Positions 53,017 to 62,702 of a stretch of 64,000 nucleotides of DNA are shown piece after piece (position 1 is the first letter of the stretch; the number at the start of each line of letters is the position of its first letter). Below the pieces are notes generated by a model. The model was given only the letters and a program-made list of their open reading frames with translations. It did not search any database and was not told the origin of the DNA. The stretch is from an uncultured Bacteroides sp. (GTDB taxonomy: Bacteria > Bacteroidota > Bacteroidia > Bacteroidales > Bacteroidaceae), in assembly GCA_944321495.1 (NCBI GenBank), contig CALULP010000006.1, forward strand, positions 1 to 64,000, read 5' to 3'. Position numbers and translations under genes: made by a program.

Positions 53017-54180
53017 TTAGGGGATGCTCTCCCAATAATCCATGTTCGTTATCGGCTCTACCATGATTTTCCGATCGCCCCGGCGCACTTGGTCGGAATG
53101 CCCGGCAGAGGCTATGGCTATCCGCTTCCCTACCCCGCGCCATTTCATCATCTCGGCCGGGACGCCCCGCTCTTGCAAGGCTTCCACCACGGCACGGGCA
53201 CGGTTCTGCGAAAGGCGCTCGTTGTAGGCCACCGAACCGCGGGCATCCGTGCATCCGGTGATGAGGTAACGCCGGGAAGTGTCGCGCTTGAACAAGTCGG
53301 CTATCTTGTCCAGCACCTCCTGCGACTCTGCGGTAAGTTCATAGCTGTCGAAGTCGAAGTACACCTGGTCGAAGAAATCCTCCAAAGTCTGCACCACGGG
53401 TTTCTCCACCACCACTTCTTTCTCCACAATCCGTTCCACCGGTTTTTCTACCAGTTTCTCCACATAGCGCACGGCAGGGGCGGCCTTCTTCGTCTTTCCG
53501 CCGATGCGCCAGATGATGCGTGCCGACCCCTACAAGGAGTTGGCCACGTGCTTGTAGGACATCACCTGGTAATCGGCTTGCAGGCCTATGCCGATGCGGT
53601 CGTTCAGCCAGAAGTTGATGCCACCGCCCAGCGAAACGGGCATCAGGTGCTTGCGGTCGCGCCCTTCCTTGTTGCCGTAGTTGTTGAGAATCCACGACAT
53701 GTCATCCGGCTCCAGCCCCTCGCTGCCTTCATAAAGGATGTCGAAGCCCTTATACATGTAGTTGATGCCTGCCCGCAGGTAAGGGTCTACGTAGCGCGAC
53801 TTGAAGTATTCGCCCAAGCGCCATTGCAAGCCTACGCCCGCCATGGCCAGCAGCTTGCGTTTTCCTTCTATCGCCTTGTTGGTCCAGCCCAGGTTTCCCT
53901 GCAAGTCCAGGTAGAAATGGCGGTTCAGTTCGCGGGCGGCGTAGATGCCCCCGCCCCACACGGCATGGTTCAGGTCGAGGTCGAAACCGTAACCGTTGTC
54001 CAACCGGTTGAAATTGCTGAAGCCCACACGGCTGAACTGGAATACCGTACCGCCCAGACCGATTTCCCAGGCTTTCTTGCTGCGCCCTGCAACAAGTGTA
54101 TCACCAACCTCTTGCGCATTAGCAGACAGCACGCCTAAGAGAAGAAACAGGCTGATATATGATTTTAGTTTCATGTTCAT
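53017..54180 (-). pseudogene. OmpA-family outer-membrane protein gene with an in-frame amber stop
   Basis: Read from 54180, the signal peptide (ending LSANAQ) and a porin-like barrel run to a TAG at 53532-53530. The same frame continues without a further stop (GSARIIWRIGGKTKKAAPAV) into a Pro/Val/Glu-rich linker and a complete OmpA C-terminal peptidoglycan-binding domain (VYFDFDSYELTAESQEVLDK, then GCTDARGSVAYNERLSQNRA) to 53017. The whole is about 387 codons. The stop may be a real nonsense mutation (CAG to TAG is one step), a sequencing error, or read-through. It follows the collagen-like gene by 13 bp, so the two were an operon. Confidence 0.82.
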
Positions 54181-54193
54181 TTTAATACACTGT

Positions 54194-56698
54194 TTAATTT
54201 TGTACTTTCGTTATTTCGATGGGATTATCCCCAGTGTCCGTTACATATTGACCTGAACGATAATAATAGAGCGTGCCTTCCTTCAAGTTCAACCCTCCAA
54301 AGTTGACTTCGTAAAAGTTGCTTTCTGTACTGACGCCATCCAAAATAAATTTACTGGTAACATTTGTATCTTCTGTAGTGAAATTACCATCGTGATATGC
54401 ATAAGCTGTTTCCGTTTTATTGGTACCTCCTGTATACCATGAAATTCTTAACTGATAAATACCTTTATCTGATGGTATATCCGTCTTTGGGGGCGAATAA
54501 ACGGGGAGTGTTCCTTCTGTACCGCTTTGAACATATTTTTCAGCCAGGTATATGTCTTTGTTAATGTTTTCCACATCCAAAGTTCCTTTCAATGCGACTA
54601 TATAACTACTGCCAGTACCGCTTATGATATCAGATGTCCGGTTCAATGTCTTTATTGTCGGAGCAAATTGTGCAGGCAGGATTTTAATATAAGCTTGAAG
54701 CATAAGATCTTCGCCGTAGCATCCTTTTATGCCAATGCTTGCATAGCGGAAACCACCTGTTGCGTATTCGCCCCAATAGTCGTTTGATTCTTCGACTTTC
54801 GTCTTGTCCAACCCTTGCAAATTCGTATAGATGAATTTGCGCTTGATTTGCACTTTGCAATTGTTATAGTTCGCGTTATTATCACCCGGTGACAATTCTA
54901 TTGCATTAGTTGTCGATGTTGTTGTCGGTTCCGTAGTCCCGCTTGCATATTCGTAAATGTCAACAGTCCTTTGCGTGTTGCCTAATTCTGCGAGTATGCC
55001 TTCCCACTCACCTTTACCTTCCGTGTTAAGTTTCTTGCGTTGTACTTTAAACCATACATTTACACACGGTTTTCCAAGATTTATGCCTTCACCAAATGCT
55101 CCACATGTCGGTATCTTGCTGTCATTGACAACCAATTGCACTTGCATCTTGGCCGGTACAATCGTGTTATTTGCGGAATTCTTAAATTCGGTCTCACCCT
55201 TTATCATGACTTCTACCTCTATATTCTCATAGGCTTTGTCTGTCGGTAATTCGTCTTTCGGTACGGTGATGAAGCCTTCGGCATTTGTCGTATATACACT
55301 TTCTGAGTCGGGAATGCCTTTTACCTTCGTTCCTTGTTGGGCTACCTTGCCGTTGGAGTCATATATTTTATAGGTGACTGAACCGTCTTCCCAATCGACA
55401 TATTCCTTCAAATCCGGATCGCCGTAATATTGGATGATGACGTTGGGAGAGCCTAAGATAAGCGTTGCGCCATCCTGACCGTCTTGTCCGTCCTGACCGT
55501 CTTCACCATCCTTGCCGCGCAGGAACTCCCAGAAGTCATTGACCGTAGTACGTTCCTTCGGCCACAGTACGCCGTCCTTGTACACCGTACCCTTATTGAC
55601 TTCCTGCACCCAAAGTTCGTAAGCGCTCTGTCCAGCGGCACCAGTCTGTCCTTCATCGCCATCATTGCCTTGCTCGCCACGCGAAGGTTTGCCGGTATCT
55701 ACGCCGTCGATAAACCAGTTGCCGTTGCCGCCGATGGTGATTTCCGGCGTACCCCCTTCTTCACCGGGATTGCCGTCTTCACCGCGCGAGGGCATGCCGG
55801 TGTCCTCGCCGTTGATAAACCAGTTGCCGTTGGCACCGATAGTGATGACCGGCGTACCCCCTTCTTCACCGGGCTCGCCTTGTTCGCCGCGCGAGGGCTT
55901 GCCGGTATCTATGCCATTGATAAACCAGTTGCCGTTGGTGCCGATGGTGATGTCCGGCATACCGCCATCATCGCCGTCTTCACCGCGCGAGGGGCATGCC
56001 GGTGTCCTCGCCGTTGATAAACCAGTTGCCGTTGGTGCCGATGGTGATGACCGGTGTACCCCCTTCTTCACCGGGCTCGCCTTGTTCGCCGCGCGAGGGC
56101 TTGCCGGTATCTACGCCGTCGATAAACCAGTTGCCATTGCTGCCAATGGTGATTTCCGGCGTATGGCCGCTCTCACCGGACTTGCCGTTCTGCCCGTCCT
56201 TGCCGGTGGCGGGAATGCCGGTGTCTTCGCCGTTCACCCACCAGTTGCCGTTGTCGCCGATGTTGGGCGTCACGCCGTTCTTGCCATCGGCACCGGCAAG
56301 GTAGTACAAAAGTCGTTCAGTTCGGTCTGGTCTTTCGGCCAGTTGTTTCCGGGATTATGGGGATTTTCAAGCCCTTTGTTCACTTCTTCCACCCAAAGTT
56401 CGTAAGCGCTCTTGCCGTTGGCTCCGGCCTTGCCGTCCTCGCCTTTCAGGTAAAGGAAGAAGTTGTTGATGTCCGTGCGGTCTTGCGGCCAGTCGATGGT
56501 GCCGTTGTTCACTTCGTCCACCCATACCTCATAGGCCGACTTGCCTGCCGGGCCTTCGGGACCCTCCGGTCCTTCGGGTAACAGCATGTGCAGCTCGTTA
56601 CTGCACGAAAAAGCCACGATGCAGAATGCGGAAAGCAGGAATGTAGCCCAAAGATTGGCTTTGACATGCTTTCGGGAAAATGCATAAACGATTTGCAT
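54194..56698 (-). pseudogene. collagen-like surface lipoprotein with PL29-N/DUF4988-like motifs, two frameshifts
   Basis: The frame starts at 56698 with a lipoprotein signal (FCIVAFSC), then GPEGPEGPAGKSAYEVWVDE and two GKSAYE(L/V)WVxEVN segments of the PL29-N/DUF4988 type. A one-base loss in a run at 56308-56311 (four A on +, five expected) ends the frame; the next, shifted, frame carries Gly-x-y repeats until 55991-55994, where a G run of four (three in sibling repeats) restores the first frame. Six roughly 35-residue repeats (ITIGxNGNWFIxGxDTGxPS) follow, then about 430 residues of unique C-terminal sequence. The two shifts cancel, so the original gene is about 835 codons. Surface display is likely; function unknown. 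Confidence 0.82.
55670..56260 (-). repeat. about six tandem 105-bp repeats inside the collagen-like gene
   Basis: The anchor GATAAACCAGTTGCC recurs on the plus strand at 55709, 55814, 55919, 56016 and 56121, with a diverged copy near 56235. Spacing is 105 bp except one 97-bp step, where three codons are missing and one base is added. Each unit encodes about 35 residues. Confidence 0.9.
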
Positions 56699-57060
56699 AA
56701 ATACGATTCTTCGTTATGCCTGACAGTTCCCCAAAGCAGGACAGGGTTTATACCATAGTAAACTAAAAGGAAATCCATAAACGCGAAAGACGTGGGAACT
56801 GTACCTGTCACTTATCCTACAGTTCAGGCCTTCGCATTGCCCACCAGTAGAGGATAAGCAACGCAGAGCCCACGCCGATATGTATCAGTACCCGGCACGC
56901 ACACTGCGCGTGCCGGATAACTATTACACACCCGTAAGCATCTACCGTTGCCCTGTCTTCTCTACTGATTTCAAAGTTGCGAAGTTTGAACTGTAGAAGA
57001 CAAGACGTCAAGTAAACGCCTTTTACATATATGTCTGCCCACACCACTTCAATCGGCGCG
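56699..57060 (-). other. long structured 5' leader of the collagen-like / OmpA operon
   Basis: The minus-strand -7 box at 57075-57067 would start a transcript near 57060, giving an untranslated leader of about 360 nt. It contains a strong 9-bp hairpin (CCGGCACGC at 56892-56900 with GCGTGCCGG at 56908-56916) and a 7-bp inverted repeat (AACTGTA/TACAGTT at about 56797-56824). An 87-codon open frame here (57080-56817) has no recognisable features. Confidence 0.5.
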
Positions 57061-57066
57061 GACGGC

Positions 57067-57075
57067 GCAAAGGTA
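57067..57075 (-). promoter_or_regulatory. -7 element for the collagen-like / OmpA operon
   Basis: Minus-strand TACCTTTGC, with GTTG about 22 bp upstream as a weak -33 element. Confidence 0.55.
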
Positions 57076-57142
57076 AGCATTCTTTTTTAATTTTATGCAA
57101 CATTTCCGCATTTTTATCCCAAATGTCCTTGAAAACAAAAAA

Positions 57143-57230
57143 GATAGTACCGCAACGCTACCGACCAAGCGTAGTATCGCCAGCAACCCGGCATAGTATC
57201 GCCAAGTCGGTAGCGATACTACGCCATAAG
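57143..57230 (+). repeat. 22-bp tandem repeat, four units (locus E)
   Basis: Units at 57143-57164, 57165-57186, 57187-57208 and 57209-57230. The last begins GGTAGCGATACTACGCCA; the middle two contain TAGTATCGCCA. The first looks like an inverted, diverged copy (GCTACC). The array ends 12 bp before the -7 element of the DUF5715 gene, so it covers the -33 region. Confidence 0.82.
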
Positions 57231-57242
57231 GGAAAAAATGCC

Positions 57243-57251
57243 TACCTTTGC
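57243..57251 (+). promoter_or_regulatory. -7 element for the DUF5715 gene
   Basis: TACCTTTGC, 21 bp before the ATG at 57273. The expected -33 position falls inside the 22-bp repeat and has no TTTG. Confidence 0.6.
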
Positions 57252-57272
57252 AGGAAAAAACGACATAAACCG

Positions 57273-57956
57273 ATGAACCACGTACACAAGAAACTGTTTC
57301 CCCTGCTCCTGATAGGGCTGGCGGCAGCCTGCACCCTGGGCGGCTGCAAGAAGAAAGACATGTCGATGAAGATGAACGATCCGCGCAACATACGGGGCGT
57401 GCAAGGCTTCCAGCGCACCTTCAACGACCAGAACCCCAGGCACCTGGCGATGGCACAGGCCATCGGCGTGCCCCCCGTGGCCTCGCAGGAAGAAGCCCGC
57501 GGAATGACGGACCGCCTGCACCTCATAGCCGACAACGAGCGCTATGCCGTAGACTCGCTGACGCACTCCATCCCCTACCTCGTGCCCGGCGCCGCGCGGC
57601 TGCTGGACACCATCGGCGCCAACTTCCTCGACTCGCTCCGCTGCAAGGGGCTGAACCCGAACAAGGTGCTGGTCACCTCCGTGCTGCGCACGCAACAGGA
57701 CGTGAAGAAGCTGCGGCGGCGCAACGTCAACGCCTCTGCCCGCTCCGCCCATTGCTACGGCACCACGTTTGACGTGAGCTGGAAACGTTTCGTGAAAATA
57801 GAAGATCCGGACGGACGCCCCATGCAGGACGTCAGCCCGGATACGCTGAAACTGGTATTGGCCGAAGTGTTGCGCGACCTGCAACACGCCAAACAGTGTT
57901 ATGTGAAGTACGAAATCCGCCAGGGTTGCTTCCACATCACCACGCGGCAGAAATAA
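57273..57956 (+). CDS. DUF5715 family lipoprotein, D,D-peptidase-like
   Basis: 227 residues with a lipoprotein signal (ACTLGGC, lipid Cys at about residue 26). The core has VTSVLRTQQDVKKLRRRN, SAHCYGTTFDVSWKRF and YEIRQGCFHITTRQ. The spacing of the His and Asp in SAHCYGTTFDV and the later FHI resembles the zinc site of M15/VanY-type carboxypeptidases, which suggests a peptidoglycan role. The ATG at 57273 is chosen because a longer frame (57123) reads through the repeat and the promoter. Confidence 0.8.
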   Translation: MNHVHKKLFPLLLIGLAAACTLGGCKKKDMSMKMNDPRNIRGVQGFQRTFNDQNPRHLAMAQAIGVPPVASQEEARGMTDRLHLIADNERYAVDSLTHSIPYLVPGAARLLDTIGANFLDSLRCKGLNPNKVLVTSVLRTQQDVKKLRRRNVNASARSAHCYGTTFDVSWKRFVKIEDPDGRPMQDVSPDTLKLVLAEVLRDLQHAKQCYVKYEIRQGCFHITTRQK

Positions 57957-57976
57957 CATTTCCCGCCAAGTAGGGC

Positions 57977-59506
57977 TCAGCGGGAAGCCCTCAACTGCCA
58001 TAAAGCCTGCCACGCCTGCGGAAGGAAAGCCACGAGGTCGCCTGCCGTCAAGGCGGTTTCCCCCAGCTGGCGGGCAGCCAGGTCGCCCGCCAGGCCGTGC
58101 ACGCAAGCGGCTATCTGCGCCGCCTGCCCGGCATCGTACCCTTGCGCCAAGAGGGCCAGCACAACCCCGGTCAGCACATCGCCACTGCCTGCCGTAGCCA
58201 TGCCCGGATTACCCGTGGTATTGAAACAGCACTTCCCCTCGGGAGTAACCACCGCCGAGTACGCCCCCTTCAACAGGATGTGGACGCCCGACCTGACCGC
58301 CAGTTCGCGGGCTTTCTGCAAGCGGTCGTACGAATTGCGGCAGGCACCGGTGAGGCGTTCCAGCTCCTTGGGGTGAGGGGTCAGGATGCTACCCTTCGGC
58401 AAACGGGACAGGTAGCTGCGGTGTTCCCCCAGGATGTTCAACGCATCGGCATCCAGCACCATCGGCACCCCGCAATCGTCAATCTGCCCCAACAGGGCAT
58501 CCACCGTATCGGCGGCACGCCCCAAACCGGGACCTATGCCCACTGCCTGGTAATTGTCGGCAGCGGTGACGGCAGAAAAACAGGTGTCGCTCAGGTCGAT
58601 TTCGGTCATGGCCTCGGGCACAGCCGTCTGCACGATGAAGTTGTTGCAGAAAGGCACGTGCACCGTCAGCAGCCCCACGCCCGAACGCAGGCACGCCCGC
58701 GCCGCCAGCACCGAGGCGCCCGCCATGCCTTGCGACCCGGCTATGAGCAACGCCCGCCCGAACATGCCCTTATGGGCGAACTTCCCGCGCGGTTTCAGCA
58801 ACGGGGCAACATCTTCCGGACCGGCAAGGGTGTAATCGGCCGGCATCTCCTCAATGGCGCTTTCGTCCAGACCGATGTCCAGCACCTGCCATTCGCCCAC
58901 ATACGGTTCGTTCTCGGGGAAAAGGAATGCCAGCTTGGGCAGGTGCAAAGTCAACGTCAACCGGGCACGCACAATGGCCGCAGCGGCATTCGCCGTGTTG
59001 TCCTCCCCCATCAGTCCGGACGGGATGTCTATCGCCACCACCTGCGCAGGCGACGCATTGATGGACTTCACCACCATGGCGAAGCCGCCCGCCAAAGGCT
59101 TGTTCAGCCCGCTGCCGAACAGGCCGTCCAGTATGACGTCATCCTTGGTCAGCTTGGGGAATACGAATTGCGAGGTTATCTCCCGGAAGTCAATGCCGGG
59201 CAGACCGGCCAGCCGCTCACGGTTGGCGGTACAATCGGGCGACAAGCGCCCTTCGGTATTGAACAGGTACACGCTCACCCGGTAGCCCCGCTGCGCCAGC
59301 AGGCGCGAAACCGCCAACGCATCCCCGCCGTTATTGCCCGGGCCGGCAAAAACGGTAAAAGGCACGGCGCTGCCCCAACGACGGCACAAAGCATCGGCCA
59401 ACGCCATAGCCGCACGTTCCATCAGGTCGATGGAGGCAATGGGTTCGCGCTCTATCGTGAGGGCATCCAGTTGTTTTACACAAGGGGTAGGAAATATCTT
59501 CTTCAT
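57977..59506 (-). CDS. nnr: bifunctional NAD(P)H-hydrate repair enzyme (epimerase/dehydratase)
   Basis: 509 residues. The N-terminal NnrE (YjeF_N) domain shows AGPGNNGGDALAVSRLL and VDIPSGLMGED. The C-terminal NnrD (ribokinase-like) domain has VGIGPGLGRA, LDADALNIL, ILTPHPKELERL and GSGDVLTGVVLALLAQG. It repairs hydrated NAD(P)H. A promoter-like TACCTTTG lies 26 bp upstream. Confidence 0.95.
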   Translation of the reverse strand: MKKIFPTPCVKQLDALTIEREPIASIDLMERAAMALADALCRRWGSAVPFTVFAGPGNNGGDALAVSRLLAQRGYRVSVYLFNTEGRLSPDCTANRERLAGLPGIDFREITSQFVFPKLTKDDVILDGLFGSGLNKPLAGGFAMVVKSINASPAQVVAIDIPSGLMGEDNTANAAAAIVRARLTLTLHLPKLAFLFPENEPYVGEWQVLDIGLDESAIEEMPADYTLAGPEDVAPLLKPRGKFAHKGMFGRALLIAGSQGMAGASVLAARACLRSGVGLLTVHVPFCNNFIVQTAVPEAMTEIDLSDTCFSAVTAADNYQAVGIGPGLGRAADTVDALLGQIDDCGVPMVLDADALNILGEHRSYLSRLPKGSILTPHPKELERLTGACRNSYDRLQKARELAVRSGVHILLKGAYSAVVTPEGKCCFNTTGNPGMATAGSGDVLTGVVLALLAQGYDAGQAAQIAACVHGLAGDLAARQLGETALTAGDLVAFLPQAWQALWQLRASR

Positions 59507-59531
59507 AGCTCTGTCTTGTTAATGAACGAGA

Positions 59532-59539
59532 CAAAGGTA
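59532..59539 (-). promoter_or_regulatory. -7 element for nnr
   Basis: Minus-strand TACCTTTG, 26 bp upstream of the nnr start; it sits just downstream of the nagB terminator. Confidence 0.5.
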
Positions 59540-59562
59540 AGGCTAACGGCAAAGAAAAACAA

Positions 59563-59628
59563 GCGCGGGTTACGCCATTTTCATCCGCACCCTCAAACAA
59601 GGTGCCTTGAAAACGGGGTAACCCGCGC
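59563..59628 (-). terminator. terminator of the fprA-nagB transcript
   Basis: GCGCGGGTTAC (59563-59573) pairs with GTAACCCGCGC (59618-59628). On the minus strand the stem is followed by TTGTTTTTCTTT. Confidence 0.75.
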
Positions 59629-59680
59629 CTTAAAAGACACGGCGGGAAACGACTTCCCGGAGTTTTACGTATGCAAGGGG

Positions 59681-60493
59681 TTATTTCAACAAAGCTTCCG
59701 CATCGAGATGGTCGGCTTCAATGTCCTTGAAATAACGGTACGTGCCTACTTTCAGTTCATCGGTAGCGGCATCGTCACATACGATGATGCCTTTCTCGTG
59801 CATCTGCAAGGCGCTGATGGTCCACATCTGCATCACAGGCCCTTCGACAGCGTGATAAAGGGCACGCGCCTTGTTATGCCCGTTCACGATAATCATGACT
59901 TCCTTAGCATCGAGCACCGTACCCACGCCGACCGTCAGGGCCGTCTTGGGCACCTTGTTCACATCGTTCTCGAAGAAGCGGGAATTGGCGATGATGGTGT
60001 CCGTAGTCAGTGTCTTCTGGCGGGTACGCGAAGAAAGGGAAGACCCCGGTTCGTTGAAAGCGATATGGCCGTCGGGACCTATGCCGCCCATGAACAGGTC
60101 AACGCCGCCATACGACTTGATTTTCTCCTCGTAACGGGCACACTCGGCATCCAGGTCGGCAGCATTGCCGTTCAGTATGTTGGTGTTTTCCGGCTTGATG
60201 TCGATGTGGCCAAAGAAGTTGTTCCACATAAAGGAATAATAGCTTTCGGGATGTTCTTTCGGCAGGCCTACATATTCGTCCATGTTGAAAGTCACCACAT
60301 TCCGGAAAGACACCAGGCCTTTCTTGTTCAAGTCGATCAACTCCTTGTACATGCCCAGGGGAGATGAGCCGGTAGGGCAACCCAAAACAAACGGTTTCTC
60401 GGGCGTAGGACCGGCAGCATTGATTTTAGAAGCGACGTAGCAAGCCGCCCACTTCGATACGGATTGATAATCCGGTTGGATAATTAGTCTCAT
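59681..60493 (-). CDS. nagB: glucosamine-6-phosphate deaminase
   Basis: 270 residues. The motifs [27 protein letters not shown] and [19 protein letters not shown] (catalytic His) are those of NagB. It converts glucosamine-6-phosphate to fructose-6-phosphate and ammonia, feeding host amino sugars into glycolysis. It lies 20 bp after the flavodiiron gene on the same strand. Confidence 0.96.
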   Translation of the reverse strand: MRLIIQPDYQSVSKWAACYVASKINAAGPTPEKPFVLGCPTGSSPLGMYKELIDLNKKGLVSFRNVVTFNMDEYVGLPKEHPESYYSFMWNNFFGHIDIKPENTNILNGNAADLDAECARYEEKIKSYGGVDLFMGGIGPDGHIAFNEPGSSLSSRTRQKTLTTDTIIANSRFFENDVNKVPKTALTVGVGTVLDAKEVMIIVNGHNKARALYHAVEGPVMQMWTISALQMHEKGIIVCDDAATDELKVGTYRYFKDIEADHLDAEALLK

Positions 60494-60513
60494 ACGATAT
60501 TATGATTTAAAGA

Positions 60514-61719
60514 TTAGTTGTTCCTGTCTTGTTTCAAGCGGTCGGCCATGGCACGGGCCAGGTTTCCGCATTGTTCATACGTGGCTTCCTTCATGGACTG
60601 CTTCATCTCCACGGGAGCGCCCACCAGTTCCAGCTTGCTTTTTTCAGCAAATTCGCCCATGCGCTTCACGGCAGCACCCGCCCAGCAGAAAGAGCCGAAA
60701 TAACCCAGATAACGCCCTTTCACCTCGCGCAACAGGATTTTTTCGAGCAAGGCATTTACCTCCGGATAGATTTGGTTGCAATACGTCGGGGCGCCTACTA
60801 TCAGGCCACGGTATTTGAAGATATCCTTCAAAATATACGAAGCGTTGCTTTTGCTCACATTGTGCATCACGATGTTTTTGATGCCTTGCGCCGAGAGTTC
60901 GGAAGCAATAGCCTCCGCCATCTGCTCCGTATTGCCATACATGGACCCATAGGCTATCACTACGCCTTCCTCGGCCTCGTAGCGGCTCAGCCTGTCGTAA
61001 ATGCCCACCACTTTGCCGATGTTTTCCGTCCAGACAGGCCCGTGCGTAGAGCAGATGGTGGAAATAGGCAAGCTGCCCAGTTTCGCCAAGGCTTTCTGCA
61101 CCGGATTGCCGTACTTGCCTACAATGTTGGAGTAGTAGCGCACCATCTCGTCCCAATATTTGTCCAGGTTGATGCGGCTGTCCAGGAAACCGCCGTCCAA
61201 CGTGCCGAAACAGCCAAAGGCATCGCCCGAAAACAACACACCGTCCGTTTCGTCGAACGTCATCATCGTTTCCGGCCAATGCACCATCGGCGTCAAATAG
61301 AAACGCAACTGGTGGTGTCCCAAAGGCAACGCATCGCCATCCTTGACTTCAAGGCATTTGCCCGATACGCCATAGAATCCCTCTATCATGCCGAAAGTCT
61401 GCTTGTTGCCCACAATCGTGATGTCGGGATAATACTGCCTGATAAGGCTGATGGAACCCGAATGGTCCGGCTCCATGTGATTGATAATAAGGTATTGGAT
61501 TGGACGGTCGCCGATAATGCTTCTGATTTTATGCAGATAGACCTCAAAGAAACAAGCGTCCACGGTATCTACCAGCGCCACTTGCCCGTCGTCTATCAGA
61601 TATGAATTATAAGAAACCCCGTAAGGCAAAGGCCACATGCCTTCAAAGAGATGTTTGTTGCGGTCATTGACTCCCACATAGTGGATTTTTCCCTTAACTA
61701 ATGTTTTCTCGTTCATCAT
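60514..61719 (-). CDS. flavodiiron protein (FprA-type A flavoprotein)
   Basis: 401 residues. The metallo-beta-lactamase-like half has the diiron ligands in HMEPDHSGS (His81, Glu83, Asp85, His86 from the first Met) and further histidines in FCSTHGPVW-like sequence. The C-terminal flavodoxin domain begins VVIAYGSMYGNTEQMAEAIA. Such enzymes reduce O2 or NO to protect anaerobes. Tandem ATGs at 61719 and 61716 leave the start uncertain by one codon. Confidence 0.93.
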   Translation of the reverse strand: MMNEKTLVKGKIHYVGVNDRNKHLFEGMWPLPYGVSYNSYLIDDGQVALVDTVDACFFEVYLHKIRSIIGDRPIQYLIINHMEPDHSGSISLIRQYYPDITIVGNKQTFGMIEGFYGVSGKCLEVKDGDALPLGHHQLRFYLTPMVHWPETMMTFDETDGVLFSGDAFGCFGTLDGGFLDSRINLDKYWDEMVRYYSNIVGKYGNPVQKALAKLGSLPISTICSTHGPVWTENIGKVVGIYDRLSRYEAEEGVVIAYGSMYGNTEQMAEAIASELSAQGIKNIVMHNVSKSNASYILKDIFKYRGLIVGAPTYCNQIYPEVNALLEKILLREVKGRYLGYFGSFCWAGAAVKRMGEFAEKSKLELVGAPVEMKQSMKEATYEQCGNLARAMADRLKQDRNN

Positions 61720-61775
61720 TCTTTCGTTTTTAAGTGATTACCACAATTAAACCGTGCGAAATTACGTCTTTTTTC

Positions 61776-62702
61776 TCACATTTCATACTTCTTTCCCTGA
61801 TATGCGCCCAGTTCCTTCATTCTTTTTTGCAGGCGGTGGTTGAACTCGTAGTTTTTCAATCCCCAGTCGGGAGCAATCAACAAGTCTTTGGGAGATTGGG
61901 AAAGGAAACGTTCCAGCACAATATCCGGACGCAAGTGCTCCACATAATCTATCACCAGGCTGATATATTCTTCGATATCGAACAAGTGGAAATCTTCCGG
62001 ACACTGCTCATACTCATGCGCCATGCGCGTCCCGCGTATCAGTTGCAACTGGTGCATCTTCAGCGTCGTAAGAGGCAGACGGGAAAGAATGCCTGCCTGC
62101 GCCACAATGCTTTCGTGCGTCTCGCCGGGCAAGCCCAGTATGACATGCCCGCCCACGGGAATGCCACATGCAGCCGTACGGCACACGGCATCGGCAGCCG
62201 TGCGGAAATCATGCCCGCGGTTGATGCGCCGCAAAGTACGGTCGTCCGTACTTTCAATGCCATACTCCACCAACAGGAAGGTATGCTTGTGCAACGCCTC
62301 CAGGTAACGAAGCAAGTCATCGGGCATACAGTCGGGACGGGTGCCTATCACCAGTCCCACCACCCCGTCCACCGAGAGGGCTTCCTCATACTTCCTGCGC
62401 AAAGCGTCCAGGCCGTCATAAGTATTGGTATAAGCCTGGAAATACGCCAGGTATTTCATCTCCGGATATTTGTGGGCAAAAAAGAGTTTCCCTTCCTCCA
62501 ATTGCCGGGTAATCGTTTTCTCTGTACGGCAATATTCCGGATTGAATGTCTGGTTATTGCAATACGTACAGCCCCCGTAGCCCTTACTGCCGTCCCGGTT
62601 GGGACACGTAAAGCCTGCGTTCAACGATATTTTCTGGACTTTATAAGGGAAAAAACGTTTCAGAAAACAGGAAAACTCGTTATACAACTCCATGTCGTGC
62701 AT
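61776..62702 (-). CDS. TIGR01212-type radical SAM protein
   Basis: 308 residues. The cluster ligands are the widely spaced Cys33 and Cys45/Cys48 (FTCPNRDG, then GGCTYCNN), typical of the YhcC/TIGR01212 group. Downstream motifs are LVEYGIESTDDRTLRRINRG and GHVILGLPGETHES. The substrate is unknown. An internal ATG at 62693 is an alternative start. It lies upstream of the flavodiiron gene on the same strand. Confidence 0.9.
   Translation of the reverse strand: MHDMELYNEFSCFLKRFFPYKVQKISLNAGFTCPNRDGSKGYGGCTYCNNQTFNPEYCRTEKTITRQLEEGKLFFAHKYPEMKYLAYFQAYTNTYDGLDALRRKYEEALSVDGVVGLVIGTRPDCMPDDLLRYLEALHKHTFLLVEYGIESTDDRTLRRINRGHDFRTAADAVCRTAACGIPVGGHVILGLPGETHESIVAQAGILSRLPLTTLKMHQLQLIRGTRMAHEYEQCPEDFHLFDIEEYISLVIDYVEHLRPDIVLERFLSQSPKDLLIAPDWGLKNYEFNHRLQKRMKELGAYQGKKYEM

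Noticed and set aside
56817..57080. An 87-codon minus-strand frame as a gene
   Set aside because: It overlaps the -7 element of the downstream operon, has no ribosome-binding context or recognised domain, and fits better as untranslated leader. It cannot be fully excluded.
58097..60367. A 756-codon open frame opposite nnr and nagB
   Set aside because: It crosses two well-identified genes and their terminator and has a histidine/glutamine-rich low-complexity translation.
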